This document shows, one piece after another, positions 24,933-33,793 of a stretch of 64,000 nucleotides of DNA. Origin of the DNA: an uncultured bacterium (GTDB taxonomy: Bacteria > Cyanobacteriota > Vampirovibrionia > Gastranaerophilales > Gastranaerophilaceae); assembly GCA_949286705.1 (NCBI GenBank), contig CASEDF010000004.1, positions 186,001 through 250,000 of the forward strand, read 5' to 3'. The position numbers and the translations under genes are program-made. The stretch's first letter is position 1. The number at the start of each line of letters is the position of its first letter. The notes under the pieces are model-generated. The model had not been told where the DNA came from. It worked only from the letters and a program-made list of their open reading frames with translations, and made no database searches.

Positions 24933-27605
24933 TTATTTATCGTTTTCGTAATCTCTTACAACACCTTCATAAGCGTCAATGTAGATTTTCTTAATATCTT
25001 CCATCAACGGATATGCAGGGTTTGCACCTGTACATTGATCGTCGAATGCCAATTCAACCATTTCATCAAGTTTATCGTAGAAGTCTTTTTCTTTTACGCC
25101 AAACTCTTTGATTGATTTCGGCAGATGAATTGCTTCTTTCAATCTGGTGATTTCGTTTAACAGCAATTCAACTTTTTCGTCGTCAGTTTTACCGCCAAGA
25201 TTAAGTTCATCAGCAATCTGACCGTATTTAGCCTTAGCATTCGGGAACTTATATTGCGGGAAAATACATTGTTTTTTCGGACAATCAGTTGCGTTGTATT
25301 TGATTACCTGATTAATCAATAATGCGTTTGCAACACCGTGAGGTATATTAAACATAGCACCGAGTTTGTGAGCCATTGAGTGGCACAAGCCTAAAAAGGC
25401 GTTTGCAAATGCCATACCTGCGATTGTTGCCGCATAGTGCATTTTTTCTCTTGCAATCGGATCGTTTGCACCTTCGTTATAGGATCTTTCAAGATATCTG
25501 AAGATTAATTTTGTAGCTTCCAGAGCATTTGAATTAGTGAAGTTTGTAGCCATGGAAGAAACATAAGCTTCAATAGAGTGAACGAGTGCGTCAATACCTG
25601 AAGCAGCAGTCAAACCTTTCGGCATACCGTCAACAAAGTTCGGGTCAATAATTGCCATATTAGGTGTTAATGCGTAATCTGCAATTGCGTATTTAACGTG
25701 GGTTTCATCGTCCGTAATAATTGCAAACGGTGTAACCTCTGAACCTGTACCTGATGTTGTCGGAATTGCAACCATAGTTGCTTTTTTGCCTAAGTCAGGA
25801 ATTCTGCAGATTCTCTTTCTGATATCCATAAATCTCATAGAGATATCTTCAAATACCGTATCAGGCTGTTCATACATTAACCACATGATTTTAGCCGCGT
25901 CCATCGGAGAGCCGCCGCCAAGTGCGATAATGATGTCAGGTTCATAAGGTTTGATAATTTCCATTGCCTGATTAATTGTAGACAATGTCGGATCCGGTTT
26001 AACATCAAAGAAAATTTGATGGTCAATACCGATTTCATCCAAAACATTAACAATCTGATCAACTGCGCCTGAATTGAATAAGAATCTGTCAGTTACAATA
26101 AATGCGCGTTTCTTGCCTTGAAGTTCACGGAGAGCCAGATCAACTGCACCTCTTTTGAAGTAAACTTTCGGCGGAACTTTAAACCATAACATGTTTTCTC
26201 TCCTTTCAGCAACAGTTTTGTAGTTTAATAAGTGTTCAACACCAATATTACCGGATACTGCGTTTTTACCCCAAGAACCGCAGCCTAATGAAAGTGACGG
26301 TTCAAGTTTGAAGTTATACAAATCACCGATACCGCCCTGTGCTGAAGGTGAATTGATTAGTACACGGCAGGTCGGCATTTTTTCAGCATATCTGTCAATT
26401 CTTTCCTGATGACGTGCGTCCGTATAAAGATCTGCCGAGTGACCTGCACCGCCTTTCAAAACAAGCTCATAAGCCATTTCTGCAGCTTCTTCAAAGTCTT
26501 TTGCTTTATACATTGTCAAAATCGGTGACAATTTTTCTCTTGAGAACGGATCTTCCCAATCAACTTTCGGTCTTTCCGCAAGCAAAATCTTGGAATTTGC
26601 GGGAACATCAAAACCTGCAAGTTCAGCAATCTTGCGCGCGCTTTGACCGACAATTGCAGGATGAGCAGTTCCGCGTTTCGGGTCAATAAACGGCAGATCC
26701 ATAAGTTTCTTTTCATCTGCAGAACTCAAAAGGTGAGCGCCTCTGTATATGAATTCTTTCTTAACTTCTTCATATACTTCGTCTACTACGACAACTGATT
26801 GTTCTGATGCACAAATCATACCGTTGTCGAAAGTTTTTGACATAATAATTGATGAAACCGCCATTTTGATATCTGCTGTTTCGTCAATAACCGCACATGC
26901 ATTACCGGGACCAACACCCAATGCAGGGTTGCCGGATGAATATGCCGCTTTAACCATTCCCGGACCGCCTGTTGCCAGAATGCACGCAATAGATTCGTGT
27001 TTCATTAACTGATTTGACAAATCAATTGAAGGAACATCAATCCAGCCGATAATATCTTCCGGAGCGCCGGCTTTTACTGCAGCTTCAAGAACTAATTTTG
27101 CAGCAGCAATTGTACATTTTGTAGCTCTCGGGTGCGGTGAAAAGATAATCGCGTTTCTTGTTTTCAATGCAATTAATGATTTAAAAATTGCAGTTGACGT
27201 CGGGTTTGTTGTAGGAACAATACCCGCAATTACGCCTAAAGGTTCTGCAAAAACTTTTATACCGTTGGTTTTGTCTTCACTGATAATACCGCAGGTCTTT
27301 GCGTTTTTGTGTTTGTTGTAAATGTATTCTGATGCAAAGTGATTTTTAATAATTTTATCTTCCAAAACACCCATTCCTGTTTCTTCAACAGCCATTCTGG
27401 CTAAAGGAATACGTGCTTTGTCAGCAGCTGTTGCAGCAGCTTTAAAAATTGCATCTACCTGTTCCTGTGTGTAAGTTGCATAAATCTTTTGAGCTTTTTT
27501 TACTCTTTCGATAAGCAATTCCAATTGTTCCGCGTTGTCAACCAGAGTAGACTTATTTAAAGTCTTTTCCAGCTTCTCAACGGTCTTTTTGCTTTTTGTT
27601 GTCAT
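24933..27605 (-). CDS. adhE: Bifunctional acetaldehyde-CoA / alcohol dehydrogenase
   Basis: Fermentative enzyme that reduces acetyl-CoA to acetaldehyde and then ethanol, regenerating NAD. The N-terminal CoA-acylating aldehyde dehydrogenase domain (about 1-440) has the catalytic cysteine C265 in [10 protein letters not shown]. The C-terminal iron alcohol dehydrogenase domain (about 460-890) has [17 protein letters not shown] and the iron-ligand helices [12 protein letters not shown]. The 890-aa length is normal. RBS AAAGGAGATAA. The promoter region holds a Rex-like operator, matching redox control of adhE in other bacteria. Confidence 0.97.
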   Translation of the reverse strand: MTTKSKKTVEKLEKTLNKSTLVDNAEQLELLIERVKKAQKIYATYTQEQVDAIFKAAATAADKARIPLARMAVEETGMGVLEDKIIKNHFASEYIYNKHKNAKTCGIISEDKTNGIKVFAEPLGVIAGIVPTTNPTSTAIFKSLIALKTRNAIIFSPHPRATKCTIAAAKLVLEAAVKAGAPEDIIGWIDVPSIDLSNQLMKHESIACILATGGPGMVKAAYSSGNPALGVGPGNACAVIDETADIKMAVSSIIMSKTFDNGMICASEQSVVVVDEVYEEVKKEFIYRGAHLLSSADEKKLMDLPFIDPKRGTAHPAIVGQSARKIAELAGFDVPANSKILLAERPKVDWEDPFSREKLSPILTMYKAKDFEEAAEMAYELVLKGGAGHSADLYTDARHQERIDRYAEKMPTCRVLINSPSAQGGIGDLYNFKLEPSLSLGCGSWGKNAVSGNIGVEHLLNYKTVAERRENMLWFKVPPKVYFKRGAVDLALRELQGKKRAFIVTDRFLFNSGAVDQIVNVLDEIGIDHQIFFDVKPDPTLSTINQAMEIIKPYEPDIIIALGGGSPMDAAKIMWLMYEQPDTVFEDISMRFMDIRKRICRIPDLGKKATMVAIPTTSGTGSEVTPFAIITDDETHVKYAIADYALTPNMAIIDPNFVDGMPKGLTAASGIDALVHSIEAYVSSMATNFTNSNALEATKLIFRYLERSYNEGANDPIAREKMHYAATIAGMAFANAFLGLCHSMAHKLGAMFNIPHGVANALLINQVIKYNATDCPKKQCIFPQYKFPNAKAKYGQIADELNLGGKTDDEKVELLLNEITRLKEAIHLPKSIKEFGVKEKDFYDKLDEMVELAFDDQCTGANPAYPLMEDIKKIYIDAYEGVVRDYENDK

Positions 27606-27678
27606 ATTTATCTCCTTTTTGATTATTACTTCAGCTCTTTTGGAGTAATTAATTTTATCATAAAATCTTTCAATTTTA

Positions 27679-27696
27679 TCGTGATTTATTTCACAA
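27679..27696. promoter_or_regulatory. Candidate Rex operator at adhE
   Basis: On the minus strand TTGTGAA-ataa-ATCACGA. The known Rex consensus is TTGTGAA-N4-TTCACAA, so the first half is perfect and the second differs at two bases. It lies just downstream of the -10 box, where binding would block the transcription start. adhE is a classical Rex target. No rex gene is in the window. Confidence 0.6.
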
Positions 27697-27700
27697 TTAC

Positions 27701-27729
27701 ATTATAAAACAACGATAACAAAAAAGCAA
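27701..27729 (-). promoter_or_regulatory. adhE promoter
   Basis: On the minus strand TTGCTT-N17-TATAAT. The expected start is near 27694, inside the Rex-like site, giving a leader of about 90 nt. Confidence 0.7.
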
Positions 27730-27766
27730 GTGTATTTTTTACAATCTTTATTTTTTCTTTATAAAT

Positions 27767-27795
27767 TTGATATATTAATAAAACATTGATATAAT
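27767..27795 (+). promoter_or_regulatory. Promoter placing the transcript start at the ATG (leaderless)
   Basis: TTGATA-N17-TATAAT, with only six nucleotides (AAAATT) between the -10 box and the ATG at 27802. The transcription start should fall on or within a base or so of the start codon, and there is no Shine-Dalgarno sequence. Confidence 0.65.
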
Positions 27796-27801
27796 AAAAT
27801 T

Positions 27802-28506
27802 ATGCAAAATATCATTAAAAAGATTTTATACTATTTTCTCTCAATTCAAGAAAAGACGCTATCTCTGCGCCTGAATAAAAGCCTTAAAACTTCATACAGC
27901 AACAAAACCTCAAAAACAATTCTTTCTTCCACGGAACATATGACTCTCACTTTAGAAACCGAAAAAAATAAAGAACTTGTAAGAAAAAACGTTGAGGATA
28001 TTGTTAAAAATTGCAGGAACAATCCTTATAAACTGCTTGACTACATAATTGCGGCAGGGACAAAAGTCTATAAAATTAATAATGCAGACAAAATTCTGTC
28101 AGCAATAGGCGAGAATGAAGGTCTTATCTGCGAATTAAAAGGGATAAAAGCGCTTTATCTGAATCTTTTTACAACTTCAAAATTTTCATTAACTTTTCAG
28201 CCGGCATTTGTAATGCGTGAAGGGAACATTGAACCTTTATACATGCTTCATCAATTTTACAAATGGTATTCCCTAAAGTTAAATTTACCCGGATTTGACT
28301 ACAAAACTCAGGAAAATTTCAAAAAATACTTAAAAAATGTGAACGACAAGACCTTAGGCAATTTATCACTGGAAGACACACTTGCTCTGACAGAAGCCGT
28401 TGCAAGAGATCAGGAGGCAACTGATTTTGCGCTTTCCTTTGCTCAAAAAACAGAAGGCGCCAAAAAAGTTCATAAAAAAATGACCGAAGGCGGCGCAGAT
28501 ATTTAA
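27802..28506 (+). CDS. Unknown 234-aa protein, probably from a leaderless mRNA
   Basis: Family not recognised. The product has an N-terminal amphipathic, lysine-rich stretch (MQNIIKKILYYFLSIQEKTLSLRL) that could lie on the membrane but is not a clear signal peptide; it is shown here in pieces: MQNIIKKILYYFLSI then QEKTLSLRLNK. The rest is soluble and mostly helical, with a central FQPAFVMREGNIEPLYMLHQ block. The gene is a single unit between a promoter set 6 nt before the ATG and a hairpin terminator. It diverges from adhE across a 196-nt region. Confidence 0.75.
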   Translation: MQNIIKKILYYFLSIQEKTLSLRLNKSLKTSYSNKTSKTILSSTEHMTLTLETEKNKELVRKNVEDIVKNCRNNPYKLLDYIIAAGTKVYKINNADKILSAIGENEGLICELKGIKALYLNLFTTSKFSLTFQPAFVMREGNIEPLYMLHQFYKWYSLKLNLPGFDYKTQENFKKYLKNVNDKTLGNLSLEDTLALTEAVARDQEATDFALSFAQKTEGAKKVHKKMTEGGADI

Positions 28507-28530
28507 AAAGGAGCTATAAAGCTCCTTTAA
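28507..28530 (+). terminator. Terminator after the 234-aa gene
   Basis: AAAGGAGCT-ATAA-AGCTCCTTT, immediately after the stop codon, followed by AATAAAA. The T-run is part of the stem itself. Confidence 0.65.
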
Positions 28531-28562
28531 TAAAAAAAACTTAGCAATTGGGGTTAATTGCT
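28531..28562 (-). terminator. Terminator after the 94-aa FG-leader gene
   Basis: On the minus strand AGCAATT-aacccc-AATTGCT is followed by AAG and a run of eight T. It lies 30 nt past the stop of the 28592-28876 gene. Confidence 0.75.
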
Positions 28563-28591
28563 ATAGTTGGGGTAAGTAGTTAAGGATTCTA

Positions 28592-28876
28592 TTATGCCAT
28601 ATATGGCATATGAATGTATGAAGTTTTTGCTCTATTAGATTCTCTGTTTGGTGAAAATAGTATATTATAAGCCTTGGCAAATTTGCAGCCCAATGCCTTT
28701 AACGGATTAGATTGTACGGCATCGGCTTCTTGAGTAAGTCTTAAATTCTTTTCAAAATTCAATTTATCTGAATTTTGTAAAGATAAAAGACCGATTTTAG
28801 GGGTCATGTTATTCATATAACCTTCACCAAAGGTTACGTGTTTTGTGTTTATATTACTTATAGGAGTTACTCTCAT
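28592..28876 (-). CDS. Small FG-leader protein of unknown function (94 aa)
   Basis: The N terminus MRVTPISNINTKHVTFGEGY aligns with that of the 378-aa protein at 12499-13635, sharing M-x-[IV]-x-x-I-S-[SN]-[IV] and [IV]-[ST]-F-G. The remainder is short, basic and without a membrane segment, so this leader is not simply part of a signal peptide. The coding capacity is supported by an excellent promoter (28941-28969), an ideal ribosome binding site (AAAGGAGGT) and its own terminator. The last codons lie in an 18-bp palindrome (TATGCCATA/TATGGCATA). High expression is likely; function unknown. Confidence 0.75.
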   Translation of the reverse strand: MRVTPISNINTKHVTFGEGYMNNMTPKIGLLSLQNSDKLNFEKNLRLTQEADAVQSNPLKALGCKFAKAYNILFSPNRESNRAKTSYIHMPYMA

Positions 28877-28940
28877 TTTCTTACCTCCTTTCGAGGTTTT
28901 CTTATTAAGTGTTTTTTTAACACTTCATCTTAACAATTTC

Positions 28941-28969
28941 ACTATATACTATAAATTATTTTTTGTCAA
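28941..28969 (-). promoter_or_regulatory. Promoter of the 94-aa FG-leader gene
   Basis: On the minus strand TTGACA-N17-TATAGT, among the best promoters in the window. The leader of about 60 nt contains AAGTGTT/AACACTT and a CCTC-gaaag-GAGG hairpin that covers the ribosome binding site. Confidence 0.8.
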
Positions 28970-29113
28970 CCCTTATTGTAAAGATTTATTAAGTAGCTTT
29001 AAATTCAAGCAAATCAACACTTTGGGCATAAAGTGGCAAAAGTACACTTATTCGCAGGTTTTAGACTAATACCTCTCCTGTCGGTTATGCCTGTACGGGG
29101 AATAAAATTCAGA

Positions 29114-29160
29114 CAAAAAATTACCCGATTGTATGCTAAGGTCGATATCATCGGGTAATT
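29114..29160 (-). terminator. Terminator of the kdsC-TPR-lysC operon
   Basis: On the minus strand AATTACCCGAT pairs with ATCGGGTAATT (11 bp) around a 20-nt loop, followed by TTTTTTG. It is about 90 nt beyond the lysC stop. Confidence 0.75.
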
Positions 29161-29227
29161 GCCATAAAAATATAATTTATATTAAATATAATTAAATCTT
29201 TTTCATACTTCCAGCTATTCTTAATCG

Positions 29228-29248
29228 GGGAGCATTTGCTCCCTTTTT
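29228..29248 (+). terminator. Rightward hairpin terminator without an obvious gene
   Basis: GGGAGCA-tt-TGCTCCC followed by TTTTT on the plus strand only. It sits 3 nt past the lysC stop and points the wrong way for lysC. It may protect lysC from antisense transcription or end an unannotated rightward RNA. Confidence 0.6.
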
Positions 29249-29251
29249 CTT

Positions 29252-30517
29252 TTAAACATCCGGAAGGTCGCCTTTGACGTCTGCGATTACGTCACTTTCA
29301 AGATTGAATACCGTATGCAAAGCTTTCACGGCTTTTTGCGCATCAGATTTATCCACAAGGCAGCTTATTTTAATTTCACTTGTAGATATCATTTTAATAT
29401 TAATATTTAGAGTTGCAAGAGTTTCAAACATGGTTGAAGCTATACCCGGACGGTCAATCATGCCTGCGCCGACAATTGAAACTTTAGCAATTTCGTCGTC
29501 AACCTTGATATCGGAAGCACCGATTACGTCTTTCAATTTATCAAGCACTGACAAAGTTTTAGGTAAATCAGCAGTATCAATTGTGAATGCAATATCATTA
29601 GTATTTGATATTTTTCTTGCATAAGACTGAATAATCATATCAACAGATATATTTTCATTAGCCATGGCGCTAAACAAACCTGCTGCGACACCCGGTTTAT
29701 CCGGAACATCGCAAACAACAATTCTTGCCTGACTTAAATCTGCCGCAACACCTGCGACCGGTCTGTATAATTCCATTTTTTCAACTCCTACAATTAATGT
29801 GCCCATATCATCAAGGTTAAAGCTGCTTCTTACCCTCATCGGAACAGCAAACTGTTTAGCGGTTTCAACACTTCTGGGATGAAGAACGTTTGCACCGGCA
29901 TGCGCCAGCTCCAGCATTTCTTCATAAGAAACTTCATCTAGCTTAGAAGCATTCGGGACAACTCTCGGATCGGTTGTATAAACCCCTTCAACATCAGTAT
30001 AAATATCACACCGTTCAGCATTCAACGCAGCAGCAAGCGCAACGGCGGAGGTATCCGAACCGCCTCTGCCGAGTGTTGTAATCTCACCGTCTTCAGTTAC
30101 ACCCTGAAATCCTGCAACAACTATAATTTTGCCTTCTTCAAGATTTTTACGTAATTTTTCTGTTCTGATATCGACAATTCTTGCTTTTGAATGAATATTT
30201 TCGGTCATAATTCCGACCTGCATTGCGTTAAAGCTTATTGCGTCATACCCTTGAGCCTGAATTGCCATTGTTAAAAGCGCAATGGAAACGCATTCACCTG
30301 TTGACAAAAGCATGTCCATTTCACGACTTGAAGGGTTAGGAGTCAATGATTTTGCCATTTTTACAAGATGGTCGGTAGTGTGACCCATAGCAGATACAAC
30401 AACTACAACGTCGTTACCGTTTTCTTTTTCTCTGATTACAACTTTTGCTACATTTTTTATTTTTTCGGTATCGGCAACTGATGTTCCGCCGAATTTTTGA
30501 ACTATAATCTTTTTCAT
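29252..30517 (-). CDS. lysC: Aspartate kinase
   Basis: First step of the lysine, threonine and methionine pathway (aspartate to aspartyl phosphate). The kinase domain opens with KKIIVQKFGGTSVAD and contains VVVVSAMGHTTD, TTLGRGGSDTSAVALAAAL and CDIYTDVEGVYTTDPR. Two C-terminal ACT domains (about 265-335 and 345-410, KVSIVGAGMIDRPGIA) indicate amino-acid feedback. 421 aa is normal. It overlaps the upstream TPR gene by one base, so it ends a three-gene operon. Confidence 0.96.
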   Translation of the reverse strand: MKKIIVQKFGGTSVADTEKIKNVAKVVIREKENGNDVVVVVSAMGHTTDHLVKMAKSLTPNPSSREMDMLLSTGECVSIALLTMAIQAQGYDAISFNAMQVGIMTENIHSKARIVDIRTEKLRKNLEEGKIIVVAGFQGVTEDGEITTLGRGGSDTSAVALAAALNAERCDIYTDVEGVYTTDPRVVPNASKLDEVSYEEMLELAHAGANVLHPRSVETAKQFAVPMRVRSSFNLDDMGTLIVGVEKMELYRPVAGVAADLSQARIVVCDVPDKPGVAAGLFSAMANENISVDMIIQSYARKISNTNDIAFTIDTADLPKTLSVLDKLKDVIGASDIKVDDEIAKVSIVGAGMIDRPGIASTMFETLATLNINIKMISTSEIKISCLVDKSDAQKAVKALHTVFNLESDVIADVKGDLPDV

Positions 30518-32004
30518 CAGTTCTGTTTTATACCTTTTAAAAGTTCTTCTAACTCCGCCCTAAGTTCGGGGTATTCAAATTTTGTTATATTATCTGCAAT
30601 TGATATTGCTTCCTTAACATTATATTCACAAACCTTTTCTTTGACAAGTATGTAACTTGTATAAAATAATAAATTTAATATTTCTTGGCTGTTAGGATCG
30701 AGCTTTTCGGCTTTTCTCAGCTTTCTTTGAGCATCTTTATAATCCTGTTTTGAAATTAAATATTTTGCATACTCCAGATATGCATTTGTGCAACATGGAT
30801 TAAATTTCAAGACTTTATCATAGGAATCTCTTGTCATTTCATCATTTTTAAGTGTTTCGTAACATTTTGCAAGCCTGAAATAATTATATACATCTTTAGA
30901 ATCTTTTTCCAGCGCAAGCTTGAAATACCGGATTGATTCGTCTATTTTTCCGTAAGCGAAAGCCGAAACGCCCTTGGCTTCTATTAAAAATACGCTATTA
31001 GTATTTTTTTCATCCGCAAACTCAATAAAATTATGAGCCTTTTCAAAATCCTTTGTTTCTGCCGCACATAATGCCATGCCGGCAAGGGCATCAGGATTTT
31101 CCAAATCTTCAAACAAAACTTTTTGATACATTTCTTTTGCTTCTTCAAATCTGCACAATCTGACAAGCGCATTGCCCCATTCAAGGTACAAAAGCGGATT
31201 AATAAGCTCTCTGTCTTTTGCCATTGAAAAATATTTTGTTGAATTTTCATAATCAAATTCCAGAGAATATATTTTGCCGAGCAAAAGATATGCGGGGAGC
31301 ATATTCGGGTTAAAATCTATTGACTGTTTTGCATAACGGATTGCGGCTTCATAATTTTCTTTTAAAAAATACAAGTTCGCAAACTCATACATACAGCTTT
31401 CATTAGGATTAGCTCCTGACAGAAAGCTCAATTTTTCTTCCGCATCATCATATTTGTCAATTCTAACTTCAACAATTGCAGCAAGCAGCATAGCGGCAAA
31501 ATTGTACCGGTTAATCTGTATTGCTTTCATAAACTTGTCATGCGCTTCATTGTATTTTTTTTGTTTAAATAAGGACATGCCCCAGCCTGTCTGAATATCG
31601 GTATTTATAGGGGAAATTTTATCAGCCTCGACAAAAGATAATTCGGCTTTTTCGTAATCTCGTAATGTAATCTGCACAAGACCCAATTTATGCCAGATAT
31701 TTTTATCCTGAGGGTTTAACTCAGCAGACTTTTGATAATCAATAACGGAGGCTTGATAATTCCCCAACTTTTCTTCGCAAACGCCGAGATATTTATAAAC
31801 CAGCGCATCTTTTCTTGTTATTGCAAGCGCTTCTTCCAGAACTTTTTTTGCGTCATCATAACGCATTTTATCAATAAGCTTTTTGGCGCGGTTAACATAG
31901 GCAACCGACGGTATAGACTGATTGTCCGTTTCTTTTTTATAAGTATCTACGGACGTATTCAAATCTTTTATTTTATCCAAAATCTTCTTTATCCGGCCAA
32001 ACAA
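30517..32004 (-). CDS. Tetratricopeptide repeat protein
   Basis: 495 aa consisting mostly of TPR helix pairs (about twelve, from residue 35 onward), with the typical pattern of A/G-x-x-x and Y/F spacing, for example AKKVLEEALAITRKDALVYKYLG (split: AKKVLEEALAITR and KDALVYKYLG) and YNFAAMLLAAIVEVRIDKYD. No signal peptide or catalytic domain is visible, so it is a cytoplasmic scaffold or adaptor. It overlaps the KdsC-like gene by 16 bp upstream and lysC by 1 bp downstream. The partner is unknown. Confidence 0.85.
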   Translation of the reverse strand: MFGRIKKILDKIKDLNTSVDTYKKETDNQSIPSVAYVNRAKKLIDKMRYDDAKKVLEEALAITRKDALVYKYLGVCEEKLGNYQASVIDYQKSAELNPQDKNIWHKLGLVQITLRDYEKAELSFVEADKISPINTDIQTGWGMSLFKQKKYNEAHDKFMKAIQINRYNFAAMLLAAIVEVRIDKYDDAEEKLSFLSGANPNESCMYEFANLYFLKENYEAAIRYAKQSIDFNPNMLPAYLLLGKIYSLEFDYENSTKYFSMAKDRELINPLLYLEWGNALVRLCRFEEAKEMYQKVLFEDLENPDALAGMALCAAETKDFEKAHNFIEFADEKNTNSVFLIEAKGVSAFAYGKIDESIRYFKLALEKDSKDVYNYFRLAKCYETLKNDEMTRDSYDKVLKFNPCCTNAYLEYAKYLISKQDYKDAQRKLRKAEKLDPNSQEILNLLFYTSYILVKEKVCEYNVKEAISIADNITKFEYPELRAELEELLKGIKQN

Positions 32005-32471
32005 TCCGCCACCTCTCTGAAAGCTCCTTCACCGCCGTCTTTTTCAGTGACCTGAATATCCTGTATATTTTTAAGTTTTTCCGGAGCATGCGGCACCGTA
32101 ATTTTATATCTGGCATATTCAAGACACGCAAAATCATTTATATCATCACCTATATATACAAAATCGTCCAAAGACAAGTTATATCTTTCTACAATTGATT
32201 TTAATACATCAATTTTTATTCTTATATTTTGATGGACTTCATCAATTTGAAACTTTTTTGAAAGAGTTTCAATTGCAAAATTCTTTTCGCCGGAAATTAT
32301 TGCTATATTGTAACCTTTTTTACGGAGCATGGAAAAACCGATTACGTCTTTAAAATTAAGTTTGCGTGCCATAACACCGTCATCGTGAATGTACACACAA
32401 TTATCGGTTACGACACCGTCAAAATCAGTTATAATCCATTTTATACTTTCAGGTAACTTAATCAATGACAA
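31989..32471 (-). CDS. KdsC-type HAD phosphatase
   Basis: HAD-family phosphatase of the small KdsC group, which removes phosphate from KDO 8-phosphate in lipopolysaccharide synthesis; related domains act in sialic-acid pathways. The nucleophile motif is TDFDGVVTDN with D16 and D18; IISGEK and GDDINDFACL are the other HAD motifs, and the GGEGAFREVADC end is typical of KdsC. 160 aa matches. The start is TTG at 32471 after AGAGGA. kdsA/kdsB are not in the window, so the substrate is inferred. It heads the operon with the TPR gene and lysC. Confidence 0.85.
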   Translation of the reverse strand: MSLIKLPESIKWIITDFDGVVTDNCVYIHDDGVMARKLNFKDVIGFSMLRKKGYNIAIISGEKNFAIETLSKKFQIDEVHQNIRIKIDVLKSIVERYNLSLDDFVYIGDDINDFACLEYARYKITVPHAPEKLKNIQDIQVTEKDGGEGAFREVADCLAG

Positions 32472-32497
32472 AAATCCTCTTATCTGCTATAATTATA
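32465..32497. promoter_or_regulatory. Overlapping divergent promoters with a palindromic -10 (TATAATTATA)
   Basis: Rightward: ATGACA (32465-32470)-N17-TATAAT (32488-32493), serving the histidine kinase gene at 32521. Leftward: the same palindrome TATAATTATA (32488-32497) gives TATAAT on the minus strand for the KdsC-like gene, with a weaker TTTGCC at the -35 position. The two genes are 49 nt apart. Confidence 0.65.
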
Positions 32498-32520
32498 TCA
32501 TAAGATAGGGCTGAGGCAAA

Positions 32521-33792
32521 ATGATTTCATATATTATTAACAGCGGATTAATTCTTGTTTTCATATTACTGTTTTTCATTACTCGAAAAACAAACAAACG
32601 ATGGTCAAAAATTAACGATTATTTAGGCACTGTTACAAATACGGTTAATTCCGTACGCTACGGGAATTTAACAACTAAAATAGAAAAACTTGAACATCCT
32701 ACATACCAGAATGTTACGGACAGTATTAACAGGATGGTTGAGACCCTGAATGACCGCGAAAAAATGATTATTGAATATCAGGCGGAATTAATGCGCCAGA
32801 ACAGATTGCTTGAATCTGTTATTAATTCTTTATCCGACGGAATTTTGATTATAAACGAACATAATGACATTTTGCGTGCAACCCCGAAGGTCTCCACCTG
32901 GTTCGGGGTAAAAGGCAAACACATTGTCGGCAAAAATATTTTTGAATTCATTGAAATTGCCGACGGTTTAAGTATTGATAAACTTAACGGCGATGATGTT
33001 TTTATAAAACACACTCCGACAAATAATTTTATTATAAGTTCCCAAAAGTTAAAAACCGATGACAAAAAAAATCGTTTTGTACTTTTGATTAAAGATGTTA
33101 CAAACGAACGTGAAATCGAAACGCTTAAAGAAGATTTTGTGGCAACGCTGACCCATGACCTGAAAGTTCCGATTGTAGCGGAAGCTAATATTGTTGAATT
33201 TTTACTTGAAGGCAAATTCGGAGATATTACCGAAAAACAAAAGGTCGCGCTGCAAAACATGCAGGTTTCCAATAAAGAATTGATTGACCTTGTGCAAATT
33301 CTTCTTGAAACTTACAAAATTAAAGAGCATGGCATAAAACTTTTGAAAGAAACAATCGTACTGGATCCGTTTATAGAAGGAATAGTTGCCGAAATGCAGC
33401 CCATTGCAAACAAATCGGGCATAACCATAAATTTCAATCCCGAAAGAGCTTTGACGGTAAATGCGGATCCTATCCAGCTTAACCGCGTTATAAAAAATCT
33501 TATCTCAAACGCAATCTCACACAGCAACACAAAAGAATGCATTGATGTTAAAACCGGCGAACAAAAAGGATTTATCACAATTTCGGTTATTGATTACGGA
33601 CAGGGAATTTCGCAGGAAGAAATCAAAATGATATTTAACAAATACTATTCTGCAGCCAAAAAATTCCGCAAAATCGGAACCGGTCTGGGACTTTATTTAT
33701 CGCAGCAAATAGCACTCTCACACGGCGGTGAAATTAAGGTCGACAGCGAAGAAAACGTCAGAACCGAATTCTGCGTTAAACTGCCGGTGTAA
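32521..33792 (+). CDS. Sensor histidine kinase with PAS domain
   Basis: 423 aa. One N-terminal membrane segment (about 4-21) is followed by a linker, a PAS-like domain (about 92-195), a HisKA domain with the phospho-acceptor H212 in ATLTHDLKVP, and a HATPase domain with NRVIKNLISNAISHS (N box), DYGQGIS (G1) and GTGLGLYLS (G2). The short N terminus leaves almost no periplasmic part, so sensing is probably in the membrane or cytoplasm. No response regulator is adjacent; it is an orphan kinase. It ends 2 nt from the convergent XRE gene. Confidence 0.9.
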   Translation: MISYIINSGLILVFILLFFITRKTNKRWSKINDYLGTVTNTVNSVRYGNLTTKIEKLEHPTYQNVTDSINRMVETLNDREKMIIEYQAELMRQNRLLESVINSLSDGILIINEHNDILRATPKVSTWFGVKGKHIVGKNIFEFIEIADGLSIDKLNGDDVFIKHTPTNNFIISSQKLKTDDKKNRFVLLIKDVTNEREIETLKEDFVATLTHDLKVPIVAEANIVEFLLEGKFGDITEKQKVALQNMQVSNKELIDLVQILLETYKIKEHGIKLLKETIVLDPFIEGIVAEMQPIANKSGITINFNPERALTVNADPIQLNRVIKNLISNAISHSNTKECIDVKTGEQKGFITISVIDYGQGISQEEIKMIFNKYYSAAKKFRKIGTGLGLYLSQQIALSHGGEIKVDSEENVRTEFCVKLPV

Positions 33793-33793
33793 T

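Larger units (their letters stand above)
28877..29251. other. 375-nt gap between the 94-aa gene and lysC
   Basis: No gene seen. From the left it holds the leader and promoter of the 94-aa gene (to 28969), about 140 nt of unassigned sequence, the lysC-side terminator (29114-29160), an AT-rich stretch, and a hairpin with a plus-strand T-run (29228-29248) for which no rightward gene is visible. A small rightward RNA between about 28970 and 29248 is conceivable but unsupported by a good promoter. Confidence 0.5.

Noticed and set aside
28845-29069. Rightward 74-codon frame
   Set aside because: It runs antisense over the start, leader and promoter of the 94-aa gene, is Leu/Phe-rich in the manner of antisense frames and has no ribosome binding site.
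29101-29160. 6S RNA or SRP RNA between lysC and the 94-aa gene
   Set aside because: The conserved SRP loop sequences and the 6S open-complex-like bubble are not visible; the 11-bp stem plus T6 is explained as a leftward terminator.
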